The notes under the pieces are model-generated. The model ran no database searches, was not told where the DNA came from, and saw only the letters and a list, made by a program, of their open reading frames with translations. From Paenibacillus tarimensis (lineage in GTDB: Bacteria; Bacillota; Bacilli; Paenibacillales; Paenibacillaceae): a stretch of 64,000 nt of DNA. The DNA lies in NCBI RefSeq assembly GCF_021532315.1, contig NZ_JAKGAO010000012.1, positions 124,001-188,000 of the forward strand. The letters run 5' to 3'. Below are positions 42,901 through 50,210 of this stretch, piece by piece (positions within the stretch are counted from its first letter, which is position 1; every line of letters starts with the position of its first letter). The position numbers were made by a program, and so were the translations under genes.

Positions 42901-43566
42901 ATGTATGACTGGTCTGTAATTCTTCCCCCTATTGCCATCTCGGTCAAGGTTGCGCTTGCTTCCAGCCTGATCGTCTTCCTCGCTGCAGCTGCAGCCGCAA
43001 GATGGATGTCAAGGGCTAACTTCCCCGGCAAGACGCTTGTAGAGACCCTGCTGCTGCTTCCGCTCGTCCTTCCCCCAACGGTCGTCGGTTTTGTGCTCCT
43101 GATGGCGCTTGGCCGCCGCAGCTGGCTTGGACAGGCTTATGAATGGCTCACAGGACACCCGATCATCTTCACTTGGGGTGCTGCTGTTATTGCGGCTGCC
43201 GCTGTCGCTTTTCCGCTTGCATACCGGACCATGCGGGCAGGATTTGATGCGGTCGACCAGGAAGTTGAAGACGCAGCACGAGCAGAGGGGGCCGGGGAAT
43301 GGCAGGTGTTCCGCCATATCACCGCCCCCCTCGCCTTCCGGTCGCTTACAGGTGGTTATATTCTGGGCTTTGCGCGCGGACTTGGAGAATTCGGCGCCAC
43401 CCTCATGATTGCGGGCAACATTCCCGGCCGTACTCAGACGATTCCCACCGCTATATTCGTTGCAGTTGAAGGCAACGAGACGCTGCTTGCCTGGATATGG
43501 GCTGGTGCCATCGTGCTCTTCTCCTTCCTCATGCTGCTCCTTGCCGGGTTACTGGAACGAAGGTAG
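42901..43566 (+). CDS. modB: Molybdate ABC permease ModB
   Basis: This 221-residue permease has five or six helices. It has LLLPLVLPPTVVGFVLL near the N terminus, EDAARAEGAGEWQVFRHITAPLA (the EAA loop, about residues 125-147) and RGLGEFGATLMIAGNIPGRTQTIPTAIF, which is diagnostic of ModB. A separate ATPase ModC is absent; the next gene is convergent and overlaps the modB end by 18 bp. A partner ATPase must be encoded elsewhere. Confidence 0.93.
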   Translation: MYDWSVILPPIAISVKVALASSLIVFLAAAAAARWMSRANFPGKTLVETLLLLPLVLPPTVVGFVLLMALGRRSWLGQAYEWLTGHPIIFTWGAAVIAAAAVAFPLAYRTMRAGFDAVDQEVEDAARAEGAGEWQVFRHITAPLAFRSLTGGYILGFARGLGEFGATLMIAGNIPGRTQTIPTAIFVAVEGNETLLAWIWAGAIVLFSFLMLLLAGLLERR

Positions 43567-44115
43567 CCCGCTGCCGGAGCTGGCAGCTCTCCGCTTAACC
43601 GGGAAGTACATTTCGAATACGGATTCCTCCTGATCGCCCCCAAGATAACGCTCGTCATGACGCTCGAATTCGAAGTGGTCTACTGCATCATACTCAGACT
43701 GCTGCGGGAACCATTCTCCATGAAACCAGTCCCAGACGATTCCGAAATCCTCAGCCTTGCCGCGGTAAGTAACCACAACACAGTCAGCTTCCTCAATCGT
43801 TCTTGTGACCATACCCTCAGGAAGCGGGACTGCTTCATCTCCCGCCACTTCCACTCCCGCCATATAGCGAAAATCCTGTCCTGGACCGAAGGGCGGCTCA
43901 TACAGATACAGCCCAATGGTGCATGATTTCTCTAAACGGCCGGGAATTTCATCAATACGCTCCATAAACGCCTGCCAGAACATTGGTATAACCTCTTGAG
44001 GCTTTTTCTGCTGCTGGCAGACCGCGTACTCAAGACCTGCCACCTGCCGTCTTCTTCCTTGTACCACAACTGCACCAAGTATTCGGCCGCCTGCAGTATT
44101 TGCTGAATGCTCCAT
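43549..44115 (-). CDS. GyrI-like small-molecule-binding domain protein
   Basis: This 188-residue protein seems to carry a GyrI-like/AraC effector-binding fold: IGLYLYEPP, FRYMAGVEVAGDEAVPLPEGMVTRTIEEADCVVVTYRG and FHGEWFPQQSEY in order (quoted here in parts across residues 65-140). No DNA-binding domain is present. Such stand-alone domains can bind or hydrolyse small compounds. AGGAAGGG precedes the ATG. It is last in the sigma factor/VOC operon, 36 bp after the second VOC gene, and its end overlaps modB. Confidence 0.75.
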   Translation of the reverse strand: MEHSANTAGGRILGAVVVQGRRRQVAGLEYAVCQQQKKPQEVIPMFWQAFMERIDEIPGRLEKSCTIGLYLYEPPFGPGQDFRYMAGVEVAGDEAVPLPEGMVTRTIEEADCVVVTYRGKAEDFGIVWDWFHGEWFPQQSEYDAVDHFEFERHDERYLGGDQEESVFEMYFPVKRRAASSGSGLPSFQ

Positions 44116-44151
44116 CGTTTCACCCTTCCTAAAGTCTCATCAATCCGACCT

Positions 44152-44952
44152 TCACTTCATCTGCGCAATCACAATACGGTTCCCGTCCGGGTCCAATACC
44201 GGAACCTCCGACAGGTTGTCGAAATAAGCGGGCTCACCGGCGAGCTCGACGCCTATAGACTTCAAATGTTCAAGCGCAGCCTCAAAATCATGCGTCTCTA
44301 AGTACATAATCTCTGTAAAAGCCTCACTGTTCAGGTGACGGTTCTGATCGAGCAGCAGCGCTGCCCCACTGGTGACCGGAACCGGATAAACAGGGTGCTC
44401 TGCTCCCGCCTCATTCAGCGGTTGTCCAAGCAGCTCCGAATACCAGCGAGCAGCCTGCTTCATGTCCTTAACATCAACAAAAACACCGCCTATTCGCGGG
44501 AGAATGGGCGAAGCGGCCGGTTGTTCATCGTTTAGGATCGGCTCCTCTGTCCAGCAGGCCATCAGGTTATTGCCCTCAAGGTCTCTGAAGATGAAGTAAG
44601 CCGTTGAACCATGGCGTTCCGGTTCCGTCAGCGGCTTCCCATGCTCCTCTATGTATTGGTAAGCTTCGTCAATGTCAGATACCGGGAGCAGGAAACGGGG
44701 CTTCATCCCTTCATGCCACGACGGATTCTTGCGGTTCTCTGAATTAGTGTCCAATATAAGATCAGTTACAGGGAAATCAAACCAATACACCGGTCCGCCA
44801 TTCAGACGCTCTTGCTTGACCGGGAGACCAAACAATCGGCTGTACCACTCCGCAGCCCGCATTAAATCGGTTACATGAATAAAAACACCGCCTACTCTGT
44901 TTTCCAGTGGAACAACGGTCAGCTTCCCGCTCTTATCTACACTTTTAGCCAA
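44152..44952 (-). CDS. Tandem VOC-domain (glyoxalase/bleomycin-resistance-like) protein
   Basis: This 266-residue protein has two VOC domains. The first (residues 15-130) starts GGVFIHVTDLMRAAEWYSRLFG; the second (150-262) starts GGVFVDVKDMKQAARWYSELLG. Each has the paired beta-alpha-beta modules of glyoxalases and resistance proteins. The start is a TTG at 44952 behind AAGGAG, overlapping the upstream VOC gene by 8 bp. The substrate is unknown; the sigma factor context hints at detoxification of a reactive or toxic small molecule. Confidence 0.85.
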   Translation of the reverse strand: MAKSVDKSGKLTVVPLENRVGGVFIHVTDLMRAAEWYSRLFGLPVKQERLNGGPVYWFDFPVTDLILDTNSENRKNPSWHEGMKPRFLLPVSDIDEAYQYIEEHGKPLTEPERHGSTAYFIFRDLEGNNLMACWTEEPILNDEQPAASPILPRIGGVFVDVKDMKQAARWYSELLGQPLNEAGAEHPVYPVPVTSGAALLLDQNRHLNSEAFTEIMYLETHDFEAALEHLKSIGVELAGEPAYFDNLSEVPVLDPDGNRIVIAQMK

Positions 44953-45748
44953 TTTTAATCAGCTCCTTCTCGGATATTTGAACAATGAGACCTTCGGGCG
45001 AAATAAAATTGAAGCGGCTCATGCTTCCACTGCACTTGTGATCAGGAATCACTGCCCTGACACCCTGCCCGCTGAGAGCCCGGTAAGTCTCGTGAACATT
45101 CGGTGTCTGCAGGGAATAATAAGGTCTGCCTCTAAGCGCGGTCTTCGCTTGCTCGTGTGACTCTCTGCTCATCTGAATCATCGTGACAATCGTTTCTCCC
45201 GATCCAATCATCAGGTCAGCCCCTTCCCCCCAGTGGTTATGGAGCTTAAATCCGAGCATCGCGGTATACCACTCAATCGATGAATCAAGCTCGAGAACGG
45301 GGATGAAGACGGCCAGCACATGATGAAACATCGGAGGTACGGGCTTGGCATATGGCTTGTAAAATAAAGATTCAGGCTTCTCATGGCAAACTCCGACAAC
45401 ATTGCCATAAGGATCGCTCAGCTCACTTACCTTCATCACCGGAGTTTCCAATGCTTCAGTCGTCTGAATTCCGCGTTCATTCAGCCAGCGGGCATGAAGG
45501 TCCTCCCAGTGTGTGTAGAGGTTAAAGCACGGCACATGGCCTTCCGCATCCAGATGAAGAAGCGGTGACCAGACACTTCCCGCCTCGGGCTCGGTCAATG
45601 TTAAGAGCGTATCTCCTCCGGTCAGCCTTAAATCTACACACCTCTCTCTTATTCTGGCAATGTCGAATTCAAATTCCCGGACATACCACTCAGCAGCAGC
45701 TGCTGCATTAGGTACCGGCAGCATTACCTTGTCAATTCGTTCAATCAT
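44945..45748 (-). CDS. Tandem VOC-domain protein
   Basis: This 267-residue protein is similarly built from two VOC modules: residues 3-125 (VMLPVPNAAAAAEWYVREFEF) and 140-262 (VLAVFIPVLELDSSIEWYTAMLGF). In each, a family Glu or His needed for metal binding is present in part. GGGAGGCAGGAG precedes the ATG at 45748. It lies about 80 bp after the sigma factor stop and is coupled to the next VOC gene. The two look like an old duplication. Confidence 0.83.
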   Translation of the reverse strand: MIERIDKVMLPVPNAAAAAEWYVREFEFDIARIRERCVDLRLTGGDTLLTLTEPEAGSVWSPLLHLDAEGHVPCFNLYTHWEDLHARWLNERGIQTTEALETPVMKVSELSDPYGNVVGVCHEKPESLFYKPYAKPVPPMFHHVLAVFIPVLELDSSIEWYTAMLGFKLHNHWGEGADLMIGSGETIVTMIQMSRESHEQAKTALRGRPYYSLQTPNVHETYRALSGQGVRAVIPDHKCSGSMSRFNFISPEGLIVQISEKELIKIG

Positions 45749-45830
45749 ACTCCTGCCTCCCTTAATAATAAGGACTCTGCTATGTAAACGGAATTCCGGT
45801 ACGAAACCATACACAAGATGATAAAAAGAT

Positions 45831-46613
45831 TCAGCTTGTCACCATAAGCGGATTGCCGCTGGGGTCAATAATGGTAAATACAAGCTTGCCGTCAAGCAAA
45901 CGAATGGAATCAACAGGTATGCCATTATCGAACAAGCGCATATAAGCGTAGTGAATAAGCTGTGGGTCATGCCCCTCGAAAGCGTGAATTACTGCTTCAA
46001 GCAGCTGCTGAAGCTTCTCAGGTGAACCACTGCCTGCTCTGGCAGCGTGGATTTTATGCTCCGCCCTGGTAACCGGCTGTCCGCCGAATACCCCGGCAAA
46101 CTGGCGAAGCTTTCCACGGGCGCGTGATAGCGCCACCTGTACGGCCACCTCTGACATATCAATACAGGCCCCGGCTTCCTTAGCCGTAAACTGATACACA
46201 TCACAGAGCAGCAGAATAACGAACGTCTTGGGCATCAATACCTTGAGCAGCGTTTGAAGCAGTTCCTCCATGTCATGCGGATATTCATCCAAATGTACGA
46301 CTGCCCCTGCCTTCCCTTCTTCGAAGACTTCCAGCTGCCTGCGGCCAGTCTTTCGGTATCCATCGATCCACAAGTTACGGGCCGTTCTAAACACATATGC
46401 CCTGTTTATTTCCCTATTGCCTTCTGGACCAGCCACAGCTTCATCACGCTGAGTATGTGCGAGTACTTTCAACAGCGTATCCTGCGCAAGGTCTTCCGCT
46501 TCCCACTCCGAACGAGTGAGAGACCGGCAGTAGCGCTGCAAATCAGGCCTGATATTGGCCAGCCATTCCGTTAAGCCTTGACCGGATGTTTCATGGAAAC
46601 CAGATATGTTCAT
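45831..46613 (-). CDS. ECF-type sigma-70 factor with C-terminal extension
   Basis: This protein of about 260 residues has sigma region 2 (RPDLQRYCRSLTRSEWEAEDLAQDTLLKVL; the EDLAQD motif is near residue 40) and region 4 (LLLCDVYQFTAKEAGACIDMSEVAVQVALSRARGKLRQF in parts, residues 140-175). A further 80 residues follow, ending KLVFTIIDPSGNPLMVTS, which recall SnoaL-like C-terminal domains of some ECF groups that lack a normal anti-sigma factor. No anti-sigma gene is adjacent. ATG at 46613 with GGAG nine bases away is preferred. It leads an operon with two VOC genes. Confidence 0.82.
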   Translation of the reverse strand: MNISGFHETSGQGLTEWLANIRPDLQRYCRSLTRSEWEAEDLAQDTLLKVLAHTQRDEAVAGPEGNREINRAYVFRTARNLWIDGYRKTGRRQLEVFEEGKAGAVVHLDEYPHDMEELLQTLLKVLMPKTFVILLLCDVYQFTAKEAGACIDMSEVAVQVALSRARGKLRQFAGVFGGQPVTRAEHKIHAARAGSGSPEKLQQLLEAVIHAFEGHDPQLIHYAYMRLFDNGIPVDSIRLLDGKLVFTIIDPSGNPLMVTS

Positions 46614-46809
46614 CGGCTGCATCTCCATCATGAAGGTTGGGTCCATCGGGGTAAAATCGAAGGATACGAATGTATATTCGCCTATTTGCGGATAATTCCT
46701 GCTAAATGTCCAATTTTTCTCAATCTGCACATAATTACAAGACATAGTCTCCATATTATCTAGAGCAGAGCATCTGCTTAATTGACGAGAAAAAAGCGAG
46801 GGTAAACAC

Positions 46810-47388
46810 ATGCTTACAATAAGCCGGCTTGGTTCCCATGAGGCGCACGAACTGAACGAGCTGCTCCTCAGCTGTACCAATTCCATCCAAACCATGGCCC
46901 TGTTCATTGGTCAAGCGCAGGATCAGGAGCTGCGTGATATGCTGATCCGCCACTATTCCGCTCATGTGCAGGATTACAACATGAAGGTTGAGTTCGCGAA
47001 CCAGATGATGTCCCGCGATCAGCTGGACGTACCCGTCTTGAATATGCAGCCGGTCAGCGCAATTCCAAGCACGCAATATGCTGGCGTTCAGCCGCAGGTA
47101 AAGCTCCAGCAGCTTGATGACCGTTCGATTGCCACCTCTTACCTGCTGAATTTGAAGCGGGCTGGACGTGAATACGCTTGGTCTGCGATGGAATGCTTGA
47201 CGCCCCGGCTCCGCGTTTTTCTGGAGGATGCGTTCCGGATGTGTTCTCATCACGCTTATGAGGTGTGGAATTACATGGCTCGTCGTGGCATTTATCCTGT
47301 TCAGTACGCACAGGACAGCACGATCATGGCCATGCAGCAGATCTATCAGCCCGTGCCGCAGCATAATCCTGCTCAGTTGTACAGTTAA
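46810..47388 (+). CDS. Spore coat protein, CotF family
   Basis: This 192-residue protein has two helical bundles: residues 10-75 (AHELNELLLSCTNSIQTMALFI; HYSAHVQDYNMKVEF) and 105-175 (SIATSYLLNLKRAGREYAWSAMECLTPRLRVFLEDAF in parts). The pattern of a ferritin-like helical hairpin with a later HAYEVWNYMARRGIYPV fits CotF-type coat proteins of Bacillus and Paenibacillus. The C terminus is Gln/Pro-rich. It is divergent from the sigma factor gene; the 196 bp between them hold both promoters, which I could not define. Confidence 0.8.
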   Translation: MLTISRLGSHEAHELNELLLSCTNSIQTMALFIGQAQDQELRDMLIRHYSAHVQDYNMKVEFANQMMSRDQLDVPVLNMQPVSAIPSTQYAGVQPQVKLQQLDDRSIATSYLLNLKRAGREYAWSAMECLTPRLRVFLEDAFRMCSHHAYEVWNYMARRGIYPVQYAQDSTIMAMQQIYQPVPQHNPAQLYS

Positions 47389-47413
47389 GGCGAATATTCT
47401 TAATTACAGTACT

Positions 47414-47443
47414 AAAAAAGGCTGCCTGCACAGGCAGCCTTCC
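47414..47443. terminator. Bidirectional terminator between cotF-like and hxlR-like genes
   Basis: AGGCTGCCTG (47419-47428) pairs with CAGGCAGCCT (47431-47440). The minus strand continues TTTTTT, so it is strongest for the HxlR-type gene and can also end the coat gene. Confidence 0.75.
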
Positions 47444-47500
47444 ATTCATTCCTAGAGGCCGGCAGCTCTGCCTCATGGCAGCAGCATTAGAGTCTGTCTA

Positions 47501-47893
47501 TCAGAGCTCCCCGCCCGTCTCCTTCCTTGCAACCTCGGCGGACGGCTGGTTACGGTAGGTTTCCCCCCATTCCTTCATCTGTAAAATGATAGGCTCCAGC
47601 GTCCTTCCGAAAGGCGTAAGCGAATATTCTACCTTCGGAGGCACCTGGTGGTAAACCTCCCGGTGGACTATGCCGTCCTGCTCTAATTCCCTGAGCTGCA
47701 GGGTCAGCATACGCTGCGTGATTGTCGGGCATATTTTGCGGAATTCGTTAAACCGCTTCGTTCCCCCGATCAGATGATACAGCAGTACCCCTTTCCACTT
47801 GCCCCCTATTACATCCAATGTATATTCGACCGGACATCCTTCTTCATTGAAGCACTGTCCATAACCGCTCTTCCTGTCCCGCATTCTCTTCAC
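47501..47893 (-). CDS. HxlR-family transcriptional regulator
   Basis: This 130-residue winged-helix regulator has the HxlR pattern: [22 protein letters not shown], then [28 protein letters not shown] and the wing [14 protein letters not shown] cysteine (in ...GQCFNEEGC) near residue 15 sits where redox- or aldehyde-sensing members such as YodB and HypR have theirs. It is divergent from an oxidoreductase gene, which is its likely target. Confidence 0.9.
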   Translation of the reverse strand: MKRMRDRKSGYGQCFNEEGCPVEYTLDVIGGKWKGVLLYHLIGGTKRFNEFRKICPTITQRMLTLQLRELEQDGIVHREVYHQVPPKVEYSLTPFGRTLEPIILQMKEWGETYRNQPSAEVARKETGGEL

Positions 47894-47897
47894 CCTC

Positions 47898-47931
47898 AGT
47901 ATACATTTTGATACTACATCACATTAATGTG
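47898..47931. promoter_or_regulatory. Possible HxlR-type operators between divergent genes
   Basis: AGTAT-8 bp-ATACT (47898-47915) and the perfect palindrome CACATTAATGTG (47920-47931) lie between the HxlR gene and the oxidoreductase gene. Either could be the regulator's binding site. Confidence 0.4.
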
Positions 47932-48006
47932 CGTACTTACTATACTAAAGTCTGTTGGGTAAAATAACAACTGTATTCAATCAAGCAAGCATAGGAGATG
48001 AATGTA

Positions 48007-49041
48007 ATGACTGAGAACAAAACCATGAAGGCTGTAGGTCTTCACAAATACCTTCCCATTGAGCAGACGGAAAGCCTGCTCGATGTCAAGCTTCAGAAGC
48101 CTACGCCTCGAGGCAGGGACCTGCTTGTCAGTGTGCAGGCAGTATCGGTCAACCCTGTAGATGTCAAGATCAGAGCCCCCAAGGAACGGACAGAAGAAGA
48201 GCCGAGAATACTTGGCTGGGATGCAGCTGGCATCGTGGAGCAGGTAGGGCCGGATTGCACCTTATTTAAGCCGGGCGACCAGGTTTACTACGCGGGCAGC
48301 ATCACAAGGCCCGGAAGCAACAGCCAGTTTCAGCTAGTAGACGAGCGTATTGTCGGCAGCAAGCCGCAGACACTGTCCTTTGCAGAAGCAGCCGCACTCC
48401 CCTTAACTGCAATCACCGCTTGGGAAGCACTGTTCGACCGGATGGGTATTCAGGCTGGACAACCCCAGGGAGCAGGAAAGACGATTCTGATCATAGGCGC
48501 AGCCGGAGGCGTCGGCTCTATCGCCATTCAGCTGGCCAAGTACGCAGGGCTTACGGTGATCGGCACAGCCTCACGAACCGAGTCAGCCGCTTGGGCCGAG
48601 GAAATGGGTGCCGATTATATCATCAGCCATTATGAAGACTTTGTCCCCCAGCTGAACAAGCTTGGTCTGCAGCACGTCAACTACATATTGTGTCTGAACA
48701 GTACGGAGCAGCACTGGTCCAGCATGGCGGAGGCAATCGCACCCCAGGGCAAGATCTGCTCCATTGTGGAAACCGACCAGCCGCTGAACCTGACCCTGCT
48801 GAAGAACAAGAGCGCAGCCTTCTGCTGGGAGTTCATGTTTACACGTGCCATGTATGAGACCGACGACATGATCGAACAGCACAATCTACTTAATGAGCTT
48901 GCACGCCTCGTTGACCAGGGCATAATCCGCACCACTCTAACGGAAAAGCTTGAGCCTATTCATGCCGCCAATCTCAAGAAAGCTCACGCTGCAATCGAGA
49001 AAGGCCGCACAATTGGCAAAATTGTATTGGAGAATTTCTGA
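48007..49041 (+). CDS. Zinc-type alcohol dehydrogenase/quinone oxidoreductase family protein
   Basis: This 344-residue MDR-family enzyme starts MTENKTMKAVGLHKYLP. Residues 25-130 form the GroES-like fold (VSVNPVDVKIRAPKER, ILGWDAAGIVEQVG). Residues 150-270 bind NADPH with ILIIGAAGGVGSIAIQLAKYAG. The cysteines that hold structural zinc are lacking, so it is closer to ZADH/quinone oxidoreductases. GGAG nine bases ahead of the ATG at 48007 fits better than the ATG at 47998. Control by the divergent HxlR protein suggests reduction of quinones or reactive aldehydes. Confidence 0.9.
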   Translation: MTENKTMKAVGLHKYLPIEQTESLLDVKLQKPTPRGRDLLVSVQAVSVNPVDVKIRAPKERTEEEPRILGWDAAGIVEQVGPDCTLFKPGDQVYYAGSITRPGSNSQFQLVDERIVGSKPQTLSFAEAAALPLTAITAWEALFDRMGIQAGQPQGAGKTILIIGAAGGVGSIAIQLAKYAGLTVIGTASRTESAAWAEEMGADYIISHYEDFVPQLNKLGLQHVNYILCLNSTEQHWSSMAEAIAPQGKICSIVETDQPLNLTLLKNKSAAFCWEFMFTRAMYETDDMIEQHNLLNELARLVDQGIIRTTLTEKLEPIHAANLKKAHAAIEKGRTIGKIVLENF

Positions 49042-49126
49042 GAAAGAAGCCTCTTGAAGACTGTCAACAATAATTACTCATCACAACCCGCACCATGTGC
49101 TTACTGAACACGCTTGGACATATAGA

Positions 49127-49175
49127 GGGGGTGTACCGCAGTCATATGAGATGACTTGCCGGGACACCCCTTCTC
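49127..49175 (+). terminator. Terminator-like hairpin after the oxidoreductase gene
   Basis: GGGGTGT pairs with ACACCCC (49164-49170) and AGTCAT with ATGACT inside, followed by TTCTCTT. Confidence 0.55.
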
Positions 49176-49237
49176 TTCTAAGCATCGCTAATATATGGTA
49201 GGATTACCCTGATAACAGATTAGGGAGGAGCCGATTT

Positions 49238-50200
49238 ATGAAAGTAGCCATACTGGATGATTGGGAACGATACATGATTGAACATGCCAGTATAACACGG
49301 CTCAGGGAGCATTTTGAGGTCACCGCTTACCATGACAAGCCCTCTGAAGAGCGCTTGTTGGAGAGGCTGGCTGAAGCGGATATTGTTATTCCCGTTCGCG
49401 AGCGGACCAGATTCACCAAGTCTCTGCTGTCACAGCTTCCGCATTTGAAGCTCATCGCGCAGACTGGTTCAGGACTGGCGCATATTGATATGAACGAAGC
49501 AAGCCGTCTGAAGATCCCCGTCACCACAACGCCCGGCGGCTCGGGTGCCGTTGCAGAGCTGATTATCGGATTTATGATTGCTTACTCAAGGCGGATTATT
49601 CCTCTGCATAAGCAGGTGTCCGCCGGCGAATGGCCTGATGCCATAGGCGCCAGCCTGGAAGGCAAGACACTTGGCATCATCGGACTCGGCAAAATCGGCT
49701 CACGTGTCGCAGCCGCTGCCAATGCCTTCGGCATGAATGTGCTGGCTTGGAGCCCAAATCTAACCGTTCAGCGTGCCAGAGAACAGCATACAGACTACGC
49801 AGCGCTTGAGCATTTGCTTCAGCAATCCGATATGATCTGTCTTACAATCCGCTTCTCAGAGCGGACGAACTGTCTGCTTAAGGAGCAGCACTTTCAGATA
49901 ATGAAGCCAACCGCCCTGCTGATTAACACCTCCCGGGGACAGATCGTGGATGAAGATGCGCTGATCAGCGCCCTTGCCCGGAAACGGATCGGCGGAGCCG
50001 CTCTGGATGTTTTTGTTCAGGAGCCGCTTGCCCCGGACCATCCGCTGCTATCCCTTGATAACGTGATCCTGACCCCGCACATCGGCTGGAAAACCGACCG
50101 GATGTTCAGCCAGTTTATCAACACCGCTGTCGACCGGATCATCGGGTACGTTATAGACGGGGATACGACGGGTATTGTGAATCTGGATCAGATACGGTAG
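49238..50200 (+). CDS. D-2-hydroxyacid dehydrogenase family protein
   Basis: This 320-residue NAD(H)-dependent enzyme reduces 2-oxo acids or the reverse. The catalytic set is visible: the Rossmann motif LGIIGLGKIGSRVA near residue 147, the Arg in LLINTSRGQIVDEDAL, the Glu in FVQEPLAPDHPLL and the His in VILTPHIGWKTD. The active-site His is followed by Gly-Trp rather than the usual Gly-Xaa-Ala. GGGAGGAGCC precedes the ATG. It has no clear operon partner; the SNF2 gene is convergent and ends 11 bp away. Confidence 0.9.
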   Translation: MKVAILDDWERYMIEHASITRLREHFEVTAYHDKPSEERLLERLAEADIVIPVRERTRFTKSLLSQLPHLKLIAQTGSGLAHIDMNEASRLKIPVTTTPGGSGAVAELIIGFMIAYSRRIIPLHKQVSAGEWPDAIGASLEGKTLGIIGLGKIGSRVAAAANAFGMNVLAWSPNLTVQRAREQHTDYAALEHLLQQSDMICLTIRFSERTNCLLKEQHFQIMKPTALLINTSRGQIVDEDALISALARKRIGGAALDVFVQEPLAPDHPLLSLDNVILTPHIGWKTDRMFSQFINTAVDRIIGYVIDGDTTGIVNLDQIR

Positions 50201-50210
50201 ATATCACAAG

